Positions 44,539-53,274 of a stretch of 64,000 nt of DNA are shown in pieces. Numbering within the stretch: position 1 is the first letter of the stretch; every line of letters begins with the position of its first letter. The DNA is from Methanoregula sp. Lineage in GTDB: Archaea; Halobacteriota; Methanomicrobia; Methanomicrobiales; Methanospirillaceae. Both the position numbers and the translations under genes were made by a program. The stretch lies in the NCBI RefSeq assembly GCF_023227875.1, contig NZ_JALOCH010000008.1:1-64000 (forward strand). The letters are read 5' to 3'. The notes under the pieces were generated by a model. It did not search any database and was not told where the DNA came from. It saw only the letters and a list, made by a program, of their open reading frames with translations.

Positions 44539-45921
44539 ATGATCGATGACCGCGAGAAAAAGACCATCCTCCTTGTTGCCGCACTCGCCAGTTTCCTCGT
44601 CCCGTTCACCGGCTCTTCAATTACCGTTGCCCTGCCGGCGATAGCAGCACAGTTCCATGCAGATGCGGTCACCCTTGGCTGGATCACCTCCGCGTACATC
44701 ATCTCCGCTGCGGTCTTCATCGTGCCGTTCGGCCGGTACGCCGACATCATCGGGCGCAGGAAAGTCTTCCTTGCCGGTGTCCTTATCTACACCATTGCTT
44801 CGCTGGCATGTGCGTTTGCTCCGGGTGATGGGCTGTTGATCGCTGCCCGGTTTGTCCAGGGTATCGGGGGTGCGATGCTCTTTGCCACGTCCCTTGCAAT
44901 TGTCACTCAGGTCTATGGCCCGGGAGAACGCGGGGCGGCGCTCGGCATCATCATCGCAACGGTCTATGCCGGTCTCTCACTCGGGCCGTTCCTTGGCGGG
45001 TTACTGACCGATCACTTCGGCTGGCCGTCAATCTTCCTCATCAATGTGCCGCTTGGCCTGCTGACCATCGCACTCACCCTGCAGGGCGTCCGGCACGAAT
45101 GGGCAGATGCTGCCGGTGAGATGTTTGACCGTTGCGGGGCAGTGATCTATGGCATTATGCTCTTCTGCCTTATCTATGGGATGCTCCTCCTCCCGGACAG
45201 TACCGGTGTTGCATGGATTGTCGTGGCACTGGTCGCCGGAGTTGCCTTTGCCGGGTGGGAACGGAAGTCGTCCAGTCCGCTCATCGACCTTTCTGTATTC
45301 GCGGACAACCGGACATTCGTCTTCTCCAACATCGCCGCCATGATCAACTATGGTGCAACATTCGGCGTTGGCGTCCTTCTCTCCCTCTATCTCCAGTATA
45401 TCCAGGGGTTCTCTGCCGAATCCGCCGGGCTCATCCTTGTCGCGCAGCCGGTGGTCCAGATGATCTTCTCGCCCATCGCAGGCAGGCTCTCCGACCGGGT
45501 CGAGCCACGGATCGTCTCGACCGCGGGCATGGCACTGACCACGCTGGGGCTCTCGTTCTTCATCTTCCTCACGCCGGTCACGCCGCTCTGGGTAATTGTT
45601 GCGAGCCTGATGGTGCTGGGCCTTGGTTACGGCCTCTTCTCCTCTCCCAATACAAACGCGATCATGAGTTCGGTGCAGCAGAAACATCTCAGCATCGCAT
45701 CCGGCATGAATGCCACCATGCGGTCGTTCGGGCAGCTCATCTCGATGGCGATCGCGATGTTCTGCTTCACGGTCTTCATCGGGGGAGAGACCATTACGCC
45801 CGCCATATACCCGTCACTCATGACCAGCGTGACGGTCGCATTCATTGTCTTCACCGTGCTGTGCCTGGCCGGCGTTGCCGCTTCGTACGTGCGCGGGACA
45901 ATCCATTCCGATGACGCGTAA
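44539..45921 (+). CDS. MFS transporter, 14-helix (DHA2) type
   Basis: 460 residues with about 14 membrane helices. The early motif IVPFGRYADIIGRRKVFLAG is the MFS loop 2-3 signature, and LDVNVP-like LINVPLGLLTIALT follows. SPIAGRLSDRVEPRIVSTAG marks the second half. Likely a drug or metabolite exporter driven by protons. The start MIDDREKK is preferred; the longer frame to 44482 adds no helix. Confidence 0.92.
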   Translation: MIDDREKKTILLVAALASFLVPFTGSSITVALPAIAAQFHADAVTLGWITSAYIISAAVFIVPFGRYADIIGRRKVFLAGVLIYTIASLACAFAPGDGLLIAARFVQGIGGAMLFATSLAIVTQVYGPGERGAALGIIIATVYAGLSLGPFLGGLLTDHFGWPSIFLINVPLGLLTIALTLQGVRHEWADAAGEMFDRCGAVIYGIMLFCLIYGMLLLPDSTGVAWIVVALVAGVAFAGWERKSSSPLIDLSVFADNRTFVFSNIAAMINYGATFGVGVLLSLYLQYIQGFSAESAGLILVAQPVVQMIFSPIAGRLSDRVEPRIVSTAGMALTTLGLSFFIFLTPVTPLWVIVASLMVLGLGYGLFSSPNTNAIMSSVQQKHLSIASGMNATMRSFGQLISMAIAMFCFTVFIGGETITPAIYPSLMTSVTVAFIVFTVLCLAGVAASYVRGTIHSDDA

Positions 45922-45956
45922 TCCTCGGGATAACCAGGATAAACAAAAAAAGGAGG

Positions 45957-46238
45957 TCAGTGCACGGAATTGTGCTTTTTCGTGCGCAGGTGCGTGGTGT
46001 AATGGTGGCGCAGTTCCTCGGTCTCTTCCGGGGAAAAATCCTTCTTTTTCGTGGCGTGGAGGTGTTTCTCCATCTGGCGGACGATGTGCTCGGCCTCGTG
46101 GTGGTCATGGACATCGAGATAGGTCGGGGCCTTTGCCACCTCATAGGCGTGCCCGCAGGTGGGACAGAGTTTCCAGCGCTGGAAATTGTCCACGTAAGTA
46201 AATGTCCTGCAGCTCGGACACCGGATTATGAGGTACAT
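45957..46238 (-). CDS. DUF1922-type zinc-ribbon protein
   Basis: 93 residues. CPSCRTFTYVDNFQRWKLCP then CGH forms a four-Cys zinc ribbon (CxxC...CxxC), followed by a His-rich helical region (DVHDHHEAEHIVRQ) and a basic tail. It matches archaeal DUF1922 proteins, function unknown. The start at 46236-46238 (MYLIIRC) is the family start; the frame upstream is spurious. Confidence 0.85.
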   Translation of the reverse strand: MYLIIRCPSCRTFTYVDNFQRWKLCPTCGHAYEVAKAPTYLDVHDHHEAEHIVRQMEKHLHATKKKDFSPEETEELRHHYTTHLRTKKHNSVH

Positions 46239-46342
46239 ACCTATGAGGTCATTCACGCGATCATCATAAAAACATATCGGCGCTACTACCCGGGAGCTAT
46301 ACTGGCGCTTGGAGCGGAAACACGATATGCCGGAATTGATGA

Positions 46343-46413
46343 TGGGGGTTGAGACCCCCATACCCCCTTCAACGATAGACACCGCCGCCCCCGACGGGGC
46401 GCCCCCGCGGCGG
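46343..46413. repeat. GC-rich hairpins left of the AT-rich gene
   Basis: TGGGGG/CCCCCA at 46343-46360 and a nested hairpin CCGCCGC/GCGGCGG at 46382-46413 with inner GCCCC/GGGGC (46387-46400). They stand directly between the DUF1922 gene and the AT-rich gene, and could be terminators or an insertion boundary. Confidence 0.65.
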
Positions 46414-46433
46414 ATCAGTAACTGAAAAGCAAT

Positions 46434-47282
46434 TTAAAAAATTTCGAATTTCTTGATGTCGTGCCAAATATAAGAATATGAATAAACTTGGGTGGCGACA
46501 GGATTTGGAATTACATCATTATAAAAATTCACGTAGGCCATTCCATGACAATTATCTCTAAAATTTTCAGGATAATTATACCATTTTGACTTGAATGTCA
46601 AATTCTCATCAGATGAATTGTAATAACCATGTTCAACCGCACACCAAGGATCATAATATTTCCATTCTCCATTTATCTCAACTTCAACCCATTGATGATC
46701 CCATATTGTTTGAACAGTTCTCGATTTAATTCCAGATTGTGCCGCCATATATGCAAACAAATTAGACAATTCTTGACAGGCACCAACTTTATTGTACGCT
46801 ATCCAATATGGATCATTTCCGTAGTAAACACCAGAAGGTGTTTGTTGTCGATAATGATGAAATGCAAAAAAATTATTCGTTCGGATCTTATTACTTTCAT
46901 TATTATAACTAATATAATTTATAGACTGATTGAAGTAATAAAAATTATTCGGTTCCCACAGAGGATCGTACCAATCATGCATCTCCCATCTAAAAATTTC
47001 ATCCAATTTTAATTCATTATCATCTATTTGTTTCACTTTCTGTAATTCTGATAAAATGATTTCTTCACCTTTTGGATAAATTTCAGATACATATTTTTCC
47101 TTGAAAAAGGCATTCGGTTGAAAAATGTTTTTTTCATAATTAGAATTCACAGAAATGATGGGACTATTCGGATATCCAATAATCACATAGGGAAAGAAAA
47201 GTGATGAGACGATTATGCATAATGCAATTAGTAGAACAATTAACCAAATTTTTCTTACAATTACATAGATATTCATTACCAT
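46434..47282 (-). CDS. Transglutaminase-like protein, AT-rich
   Basis: 282 residues. An N-terminal hydrophobic segment (IWLIVLLIALCIIVSSLFFP) anchors it; the domain has GACQELSNLFAYMAAQSGIK (Cys), DHQWVEVEINGEWKYYDPWC (His and Asp), the order of a transglutaminase-like Cys-His-Asp triad. It probably acts outside the cell as a peptidase or cross-linker. The gene is far more AT-rich than its neighbours and Asn/Tyr/Ile-rich, which suggests acquisition from another lineage. The start could also be ATG 47276. Confidence 0.8.
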   Translation of the reverse strand: MVMNIYVIVRKIWLIVLLIALCIIVSSLFFPYVIIGYPNSPIISVNSNYEKNIFQPNAFFKEKYVSEIYPKGEEIILSELQKVKQIDDNELKLDEIFRWEMHDWYDPLWEPNNFYYFNQSINYISYNNESNKIRTNNFFAFHHYRQQTPSGVYYGNDPYWIAYNKVGACQELSNLFAYMAAQSGIKSRTVQTIWDHQWVEVEINGEWKYYDPWCAVEHGYYNSSDENLTFKSKWYNYPENFRDNCHGMAYVNFYNDVIPNPVATQVYSYSYIWHDIKKFEIF

Positions 47283-47599
47283 TAATCAAACATTATTTGT
47301 AATAAATATCTTATAGAAAATTAAAAATGGGGAAATCCATAATGAATAGACCGTATCAATTTCCTTCACTCAATGACGATTCTTTAATGAATTTCTCATT
47401 TTTTTTTACTCACTTGCCCCGCCGTGCCTCGGAGAGGCCCTGAGGCGGGGAGCCATCCTTTTTCATAAGGATGAACGGAACCGATCATTTTTTTCAAAAA
47501 ATAGGATTGTAGAAAAATCCGACCAAATCTTTCGAAATCCACCCACTTCCACAATCAATCCGAAATCCTGATATCGGCTGTTCGTCTCATAAAGATGTG
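47283..47599. other. Gap with a GC-rich two-tier hairpin
   Basis: No gene is seen in these 317 bp. The first part is AT-rich. At 47417-47450 CCCCGCC pairs with GGCGGGG around an inner GCCTC/GAGGC hairpin; an alternative pairing of CCGTGCCTCGG is possible. It stands just outside the AT-rich gene, mirroring the GC-rich hairpin on the other side. Confidence 0.6.
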
Positions 47600-48352
47600 A
47601 TGACAGGATCAATTCAGGTGCTTGGCGTGCAGGGGCTCCCCCTCATCCAGGCCGGCGACGATGTCGCAGCACTGGTCTGCGAACGCCTACCGGTCATGGA
47701 TGGCGACATCCTCTGCATCGCTTCCACCATCTACTCAAAAGCGAAAGGATATACCAAATCCCTTGCGGCCATCACGCCCACGGAACGGGCGGTGCGGCTG
47801 GGGAAACTGAACGGGGAAGACCCGCGGTTCGTGCAGGCCGTGCTGGATGCCTCCACGGACATCATCATGGAGCACCCGTTCATCCTCTCCGAGCTCTCGT
47901 TCGGCCACATCGGGGTCAGGGCCGGGGTGGACCAGAGCAATATCGAGGACGGCATGGTGATCTTCCTCCCGCCCGAGCCGATGGAGGCAGCGGAGGATGT
48001 ACGAAAGAGGATAAAGGAGATCTCCGGCAAGGATGTCGGTGTGATCATTACCGATACCTGCGGGAGGTCGTTCCGGCGCGGCCAGACCGGCAACGCGATC
48101 GGGTGGAGCGGCATGACCGCGATCCGCGACTTCCGGGGCGACACGGACCTGTTCGGCCACGTGCTGAAGATCACGGAGGAAGCGGTTGTCGACGAGATCG
48201 CCGGGTTCTCCAACTTCGTGATGGGCGAGAGCGACAACGGCGTCCCTGCAGTCATCTTCCGGAACTGCCCGGCATGGACAGGGCACGACAACCTCTACTT
48301 CTCGGGAGAGGAGGACATCACGCGCCGCGTGCTGAAGAAGGAATGGTCCTAA
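47600..48352 (+). CDS. cofE: Coenzyme F420-0:gamma-glutamyl ligase
   Basis: 250 residues. It adds gamma-linked glutamates to F420-0 using GTP, giving the hydride carrier used in methanogenesis. Conserved blocks include DILCIASTIYSKAKGYTKSL, HPFILSELSFGHIGVRAGVD, DTCGRSFRRGQTGNAIGWSG and GESDNGVPAVIFRNC. The start MTGSIQVLG at 47600 is preferred to a GTG just before. Its presence is strong evidence of an F420-using archaeon. Confidence 0.97.
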   Translation: MTGSIQVLGVQGLPLIQAGDDVAALVCERLPVMDGDILCIASTIYSKAKGYTKSLAAITPTERAVRLGKLNGEDPRFVQAVLDASTDIIMEHPFILSELSFGHIGVRAGVDQSNIEDGMVIFLPPEPMEAAEDVRKRIKEISGKDVGVIITDTCGRSFRRGQTGNAIGWSGMTAIRDFRGDTDLFGHVLKITEEAVVDEIAGFSNFVMGESDNGVPAVIFRNCPAWTGHDNLYFSGEEDITRRVLKKEWS

Positions 48353-48366
48353 AAAAAGGTTCCCGG

Positions 48367-48531
48367 TTATCCGGGGAACACGATATTGAACGTCATAATG
48401 ATGATGCCGATCACGGCGGCGATGACCATCACGGTGACGGGGCTGATATGGACAGCCCGACGGTCCTCGCTCTCATAATAATTGACGAGTCCTGCTGAGG
48501 AAAGTAATCTTCCACCTTGCTTCTTTGCCAT
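48367..48531 (-). CDS. Sec61-beta/SecG preprotein translocase subunit
   Basis: 54 residues: a polar N-terminus (MAKKQGGRLLSSAGLVNYYE) then one hydrophobic helix (VTVMVIAAVIGIIIMTFNIV), the layout of archaeal Sec61-beta, a small subunit of SecYE translocase. The frame extends upstream but the family start is at 48531. A TTTATATAT box sits about 28 bases before this ATG with no Shine-Dalgarno site, so the mRNA is probably leaderless. Confidence 0.9.
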   Translation of the reverse strand: MAKKQGGRLLSSAGLVNYYESEDRRAVHISPVTVMVIAAVIGIIIMTFNIVFPG

Positions 48532-48576
48532 GCAAATATATTTCATTTTTCGATATATAAAGGAGAGATACGCTCT
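48532..48576. promoter_or_regulatory. Short divergent promoter, leaderless Sec61-beta side
   Basis: Only 45 bp separate Sec61-beta (left) and the amidohydrolase (right). TATATATAAAGGAG lies in its right half: on the minus strand it offers a TATA box about 28 bases before the Sec61-beta start, while AAAGGAG serves as ribosome site for the rightward gene. The rightward promoter must therefore lie within the Sec61-beta gene. Confidence 0.5.
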
Positions 48577-49626
48577 ATGAAAAAAGACCCTCATATTGTC
48601 TCCGGAACTGCCTTAGTAGGGGAGGAGCTCGCGCTCATTCCCGCTGATATCGTTATCGAGAACGGGACGATTGCGGCAATCGAGGAGAATCCCCGGGCGC
48701 CCCCGGCATGGATCTGCCCGGCGTTCTTCAATGCCCACACGCACCTTGGGGACACTATCGCGATGGACTGCGGGGCGACCGGTGATCTTGTTGCGCTGGT
48801 CACCCCCCCGGACGGCCTGAAGCACCGGCTTCTCCGGGCTGCATCCCGGGCGGACCTGGTCGCCGGCATGCGGGCGAGCATGGAAGGGATGGTCGCGGCG
48901 GGCACTGCCGGGTGTGCAGACTTCCGTGAAGGCGGGGCGGAGGGTGTGACTGCCCTGCAGGATGCCGGTAAAGGGCTGCCCTTCCGGACAGAGATCTTCG
49001 GGCGTGACGGTGGCGAGAAAATCGCCGGGGGCCTTGGGATCAGCAGCGCCCGTGACGTTCCGGACCTTGAACGAACGGTAGCTGCAGCACGAGTGGCGGG
49101 GAAAAAAATTGCGTTCCATGCCGGGGAACGGGACGCAGGGGACATCGATACGGCCCTTGCATTCGACCCGGACTTCATCGTCCACGCAACCCATGCAACA
49201 AAAGAGCAGCTCAGGCGCTGTGCGGATGAGCAGGTCCCGGTTGTCGTATGCCCCCGGTCAAACTGGACACTCGGTGTCACGGGCTCCTCCCGCCATCCCC
49301 CGGTCCGGGTGATGGAGGAACTGGGCTGCACAGTCTGGCTGGGGACCGACAACGTGATGTTCGTGCCGCCGGACCTGTTCGGGGAGATGGCGTTCCTGTC
49401 AACGGTTTACCGGACCAGTCCCGTTGCAACTCTCCGTTCCGCTATTGCCGGTTCAGCCCTGGCCGGCGAACCATTTTATATCCGGGAAGGTGCACCGGCA
49501 AATTTGTTCGTGTTCCGGCCGGAAAAAAACGCGCTGAATTTCAGCCGCGATCCTGTTACTTCAATCATTAAACGGGCTTCATTTGGCTTGATCGGCACAA
49601 ATGTTTTTAATTCAGACATCCAATAA
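48577..49626 (+). CDS. Amidohydrolase (cytosine-deaminase/TrzN-like)
   Basis: 349 residues. The metal-dependent hydrolase fold is shown by FFNAHTHLGDTIAM (HxH), the Lys/His region FHAGERDAGDIDTA, VHATHATKEQLRRC and LGTDNVMFVPP (Asp). It probably deaminates or hydrolyses a base-like or amide substrate; the substrate is not evident. GGAG precedes ATG 48577 by about ten bases. It follows the divergent Sec61-beta gene. Confidence 0.88.
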   Translation: MKKDPHIVSGTALVGEELALIPADIVIENGTIAAIEENPRAPPAWICPAFFNAHTHLGDTIAMDCGATGDLVALVTPPDGLKHRLLRAASRADLVAGMRASMEGMVAAGTAGCADFREGGAEGVTALQDAGKGLPFRTEIFGRDGGEKIAGGLGISSARDVPDLERTVAAARVAGKKIAFHAGERDAGDIDTALAFDPDFIVHATHATKEQLRRCADEQVPVVVCPRSNWTLGVTGSSRHPPVRVMEELGCTVWLGTDNVMFVPPDLFGEMAFLSTVYRTSPVATLRSAIAGSALAGEPFYIREGAPANLFVFRPEKNALNFSRDPVTSIIKRASFGLIGTNVFNSDIQ

Positions 49627-49655
49627 AACAGCCATGTTTGTTCTGGGTGATTTTC

Positions 49656-50084
49656 ATGTTTAATACTATTCTTGTAGCACTCGATGGCTCGCCGGCAGGA
49701 CAATATGCCCTCAACCGGGCAATTGAGATGGCCAAGGCCGGGAACACAAAGCTTCACGCAGCATACGTTGTCGAGACGGGTCTCTTCTCCTCGCTCCCGA
49801 CCGATAATACCGTGGAGATTATGTACAATGTCCTCCAGAAAGAGGGCGAGGCAGTCATCGATAAGGCAAAGACAGAGGCTGCTTCCCATGGCGTCACCCT
49901 CATCACCCACCTCAAGTTCGGCCATGCCGGCAGCGAGATCATCGCCCTTGCCGACACGATCAAGGCCGACCTTGTCATTGTCGGTTCCCATGGTAAGAGC
50001 CAGACCGACCGGCTCCTCATCGGATCGGTAAGCACGTTCATCGTCACCCACAGCAAGGTTTCCACGATGGTGGTGAGATCATAA
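49656..50084 (+). CDS. Universal stress protein (UspA family)
   Basis: 142 residues. NTILVALDGSPAGQYALNRA begins the domain and the ATP-binding motif is VIVGSHGKSQTDRLLIGSVS (G2xG9GS). GGTGATTTTC precedes the chosen ATG. Located five bases before a four-CBS gene, so the two may share ATP or adenosine sensing. Confidence 0.95.
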   Translation: MFNTILVALDGSPAGQYALNRAIEMAKAGNTKLHAAYVVETGLFSSLPTDNTVEIMYNVLQKEGEAVIDKAKTEAASHGVTLITHLKFGHAGSEIIALADTIKADLVIVGSHGKSQTDRLLIGSVSTFIVTHSKVSTMVVRS

Positions 50085-50089
50085 CAGAC

Positions 50090-50938
50090 ATGATTGTCAG
50101 AGACTACATGACATCCGACGTGGTCCACGTCGAAATCCCGGGCAACCGCGATGATGTCCTCAAGATCCTCAAGCGCACGGGAATCTCCGGTGTGCCGGTC
50201 ATCAAGAACAAGAAGATCGTCGGTATCATCACCCGTAAAGACCTGCTCCGGAAGCCGGAAGAGACCCAGCTCGGGCTCCTGATGACCTCAAAACCGGTCA
50301 CCATCGACCCGGACATGGAGATCCGCGAGGCCGCCCGCCTCCTTGTCACGAAACACATCCGGAGACTGCCGGTTGTCGAGGACAACCACCTGCTCGGCCT
50401 TCTTTCGGTCGCAGACATCATCCATGCCCTTGCCCAGATGAAGATCAAGGACGAGATCAAGGAAAAGTACACCAGCAGCACGTTTGCCCTCTGGGAAGAG
50501 ACGCCCCTGCCGGTCGTGGGCCGCGTCATGGAAATCTCCGGTGTCGATGCGGTCCCGATCCTCGACAGCGAGAACAGGCTGCAGGGCATCATCTCGGAGC
50601 GGGACCTGATCCGGAGCTCGAGCATCGAGGATTCCGTAGGCGTCTCCGACTTTTCGAACGGGACCGATGATGACGAGTGGACCTGGGAGAGTATCCGGGA
50701 CAACCACACGATCAGTTTCGGCATCTCCAAGGTGCAGCTGCCCAACCGGCCGGTCAAGCTTGCGATGGTCAAGAATGTCGTGGCCGTCCCGCAGAACGCT
50801 GAAGTGAGCGAATGTGCACTGAAGATGCGCCGCTCGCGTGTCGACCAGCTGCCCGTCGTGAACGGCGACAAGAAACTAGTGGCCATGCTCTATGACCGTG
50901 ACCTGATCAAGGCCTTCTGCAACGAAGAGCCTGAATAA
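50090..50938 (+). CDS. Four-CBS-domain protein
   Basis: 282 residues made of four CBS motifs in two Bateman pairs: DYMTSDVVHVEIPGNRDDVL, LLMTSKPVTIDPDMEIREAA, then VVGRVMEISGVDAVPILDSE and a last AMVKNVVAVPQNAEVSECAL. CBS pairs bind adenosyl nucleotides and usually regulate a partner. Stand-alone forms are frequent next to UspA in archaea; the partner here is unknown. Confidence 0.93.
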   Translation: MIVRDYMTSDVVHVEIPGNRDDVLKILKRTGISGVPVIKNKKIVGIITRKDLLRKPEETQLGLLMTSKPVTIDPDMEIREAARLLVTKHIRRLPVVEDNHLLGLLSVADIIHALAQMKIKDEIKEKYTSSTFALWEETPLPVVGRVMEISGVDAVPILDSENRLQGIISERDLIRSSSIEDSVGVSDFSNGTDDDEWTWESIRDNHTISFGISKVQLPNRPVKLAMVKNVVAVPQNAEVSECALKMRRSRVDQLPVVNGDKKLVAMLYDRDLIKAFCNEEPE

Positions 50939-51122
50939 AAACCTTTAGAGCCGCATCAACGCGATAAAAATTATCTCTTTTCTTATGCTCACTCTACAGA
51001 GTGTAGCCATTCCTTTACCGGGTCTCTTGAAAAATTGTCGTGGGCAAGCATGAAAATGTCTTTAGGAACGGGCGCCGGTCTGACAGAGTTGTCTTAAAAA
51101 AAGCCAAACGGTGATGGGATGA

Positions 51123-51200
51123 TGGAGGCTCGCCCGCGAGGAGATGATGAAACGTGGGGCCGACCTGATGTTCGTGGGCTATACCGGCATCAAAAAGTAA
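51123..51200 (+). pseudogene. C-terminal remnant of an unknown gene
   Basis: A 25-codon stretch, RLAREEMMKRGADLMFVGYT then GIKK and TAA, is cut off by an in-frame TGA immediately upstream. It reads like the end of a normal protein, and has the codon style of the neighbours. I do not recognise the family. Confidence 0.3.
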
Positions 51201-51379
51201 AAAGAGATTTTAAAATAACTAATAATTTTAACGTCATTGTATAATTTTAACAACCTTTAAAATTTTTATAGCATTTAACATTTTTAAAAATAAAAAACAA
51301 AATATATATAGTTATTGAACGTGAAACCACAAATGCGGCAGTTGAAATTCACTGCCTAATTCAACTCGCTTAAAAGAAA

Positions 51380-51421
51380 GGACGGACTCACCCATCTTAC
51401 GAGGATCAGATGAGTCCGTTC
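51380..51421 (+). promoter_or_regulatory. 11-bp hairpin in the leader of the LamG-PKD gene
   Basis: GGACGGACTCA at 51380-51390 pairs with TGAGTCCGTTC at 51411-51421 with one G-U, enclosing a 20-nt loop that contains ATCTTACGAGGATCAGA. It lies downstream of the TATA candidate and about 90 nt before the start codon, so it probably sits in the mRNA leader and could control expression. Confidence 0.55.
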
Positions 51422-51509
51422 CTGCCTGTAAGGCATAATACAATTTACTTCCTCCGCTTATGAAGATTTGTGTCGTGCCTCTGCCGGGCTGAATAGGAGG
51501 CATCAGCAC

Positions 51510-53261
51510 ATGAAATCATGGAAACCAGACACCATACTGTTCATAACGATGATAACGATCTTGATCCTTATTCCCGCGGTCAGTGCGGACCCGTTATCAA
51601 ATGGCACGGTAAACGAAAGTCTAACCGAATCAACAATGATACCTGCTGATTATGTTACCGGGTTGAATGTCCAATCCGATACAATGAGTAATAGCAGCAC
51701 GACGTATGGAGGAGAATCCTCCTCTAATACTACATTTGCAACAGGAAATGCAACCGCTGCAACAAGTCTGGCGGCGTTGGGTTCGCCGTTCATTTTCAAT
51801 GGGAAATTTGCCAGTCCCCCTTCCGGTGCAAAGTCTGCCCAGGACTACGATCATTATGTATCGTTCACAATGCGTGCAAATTCTCTCGCCCCGAATTATG
51901 CGTACGATCTGGTGAACCGCGGTGATCTGTCAGACGGTACACACTGGGTCTATAACATGTACATGTTCGGAACCTCCAGCTCAGGACTCAACGGGCGCAT
52001 CCAAGTCCTTGGTTATAATCATGTAACGCACAGCTGGGCCGAACTGTCCCCCCTGTCATCACCTCTTTCCCCATTGACGAATTATTCGATCGTCTGGCAG
52101 TACAGCAATATCGCGGGAGGGGAACTGTTTGTCAACAATGTTTCACAGGGTCCGGCAACCGGCGGCGGAACGCTGGACACTTCTCTGTCATCCGCATTCC
52201 ATGTAGGAGAGAACATGTACAATGGGGGTGGACGCCAGCATTCGGCATTCTATGGGACGATTTCGAACGTTTACCATTTCGAGCGGGACCTGGCCCCCGT
52301 TGCCAACTTCACCGGCTCGCCCCTTTCCGGCACCGCGCCGTTGAACGTCACCTTCACCGATACCTCAACCGGCTCGCCGACCAATTGGTCGTGGTCGTTT
52401 GGTGATGGCAATACGTCGACCAACCGGAATTCGTCGCACACGTATACTGCAGCGGGAACGTACGATGTCAGCCTGACGGCAACGAATGCGGGCGGGAGCG
52501 ATACGGAGACGAAGGTGGAGTATGTGACGGTAGCGGCGCCGCAGACGACATTTTATGTTTATGCTGAGGGGGTCGGGATGTACCATGGCACGCAGGACGA
52601 TTTAAGCATGGGAAATCAAACGCCCGGTGATTTTTATAATCTCATTAATGGCCAGTGCGGCACGGTCGATACCGATAAGTGCTGGTACGGGCGGGGGATA
52701 TACCTCGATGACAATGCCGGCTCAGTACATTGGAGTACTGCGGAACAGGCAAGCAGTTATGCAGATAATGCGGATTTCTCTGTATTTGTCGGGCACGGAT
52801 GGAATGACGGGATAGTGTTCGGTACACAAAATACAGCCCTTGAATTATCCCGTACAAACATGCAGTTAGGAGGCAACCAGGCAAAATGGGTTACATTCTT
52901 TGCATGCGATGTGCTGAACCAGAGCACCCAGACGAATTGGGAATCCGTGTTCAACGGGGTGCATATTGTGAACGGGTTCGATACGCATGGGTTGTTGTAC
53001 GAGGGGCAGGGAACGAAATATGCGCAGATGTTAACTGGGTTGGGTGGGGGATATGATCGAATGAAAATTCGAGATGCTTGGAGAATGACGTTACAGGAAA
53101 CAATCAACAAAGAATATATCAAGGGGGCTTACATGTGGGCAAATCCCTGCGGTAACGACTATCTCCCGGGATTCGGGGATTATTGCACATCATCTCCGAC
53201 AAAGGACCAGAATGGAAATTACGATATCGAATGGGAGAATTTCGAATGTATAACATCATAA
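51510..53261 (+). CDS. Surface protein: LamG-like, PKD and DUF6345 domains
   Basis: 583 residues. A signal peptide (about 1-27) is followed by a Ser/Thr region, a LamG/concanavalin-like domain (about 85-255), a PKD domain (about 262-340; APLNVTFTDTSTGSPTNWSW and FGDGNTS) and a DUF6345 domain (about 345-580). In DUF6345 the segments FVGHGWNDG (His near 429) and FFACDVLNQ (Cys near 466) stand at the ends of beta-strands, the spacing of HG and AC in clan CD (caspase/gingipain-like) cysteine peptidases. Peptidase activity is inference. TAGGAGG lies nine bases before ATG 51510. Confidence 0.85.
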   Translation: MKSWKPDTILFITMITILILIPAVSADPLSNGTVNESLTESTMIPADYVTGLNVQSDTMSNSSTTYGGESSSNTTFATGNATAATSLAALGSPFIFNGKFASPPSGAKSAQDYDHYVSFTMRANSLAPNYAYDLVNRGDLSDGTHWVYNMYMFGTSSSGLNGRIQVLGYNHVTHSWAELSPLSSPLSPLTNYSIVWQYSNIAGGELFVNNVSQGPATGGGTLDTSLSSAFHVGENMYNGGGRQHSAFYGTISNVYHFERDLAPVANFTGSPLSGTAPLNVTFTDTSTGSPTNWSWSFGDGNTSTNRNSSHTYTAAGTYDVSLTATNAGGSDTETKVEYVTVAAPQTTFYVYAEGVGMYHGTQDDLSMGNQTPGDFYNLINGQCGTVDTDKCWYGRGIYLDDNAGSVHWSTAEQASSYADNADFSVFVGHGWNDGIVFGTQNTALELSRTNMQLGGNQAKWVTFFACDVLNQSTQTNWESVFNGVHIVNGFDTHGLLYEGQGTKYAQMLTGLGGGYDRMKIRDAWRMTLQETINKEYIKGAYMWANPCGNDYLPGFGDYCTSSPTKDQNGNYDIEWENFECITS

Positions 53262-53274
53262 GACGGTGATGATG

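Larger units (their letters stand above)
50939..51509 (+). other. 571-bp gap: gene remnant, AT-rich promoter and structured leader
   Basis: After a region of no clear content comes a 25-codon frame remnant at 51123-51200 (see separate entry), a very AT-rich stretch (about 51210-51310) with AAAATATATATAG near 51299 as TATA candidate, and a leader of about 180 nt to the ATG at 51510. The leader holds an 11-bp hairpin. Confidence 0.5.

Noticed and set aside
51380..51421. Possible hammerhead ribozyme because of GATGAGTCCGT
   Set aside because: The core CTGATGA is not exact and the required GGAC-GAAA segment does not follow in the correct order on either strand, so only a simple hairpin is claimed.
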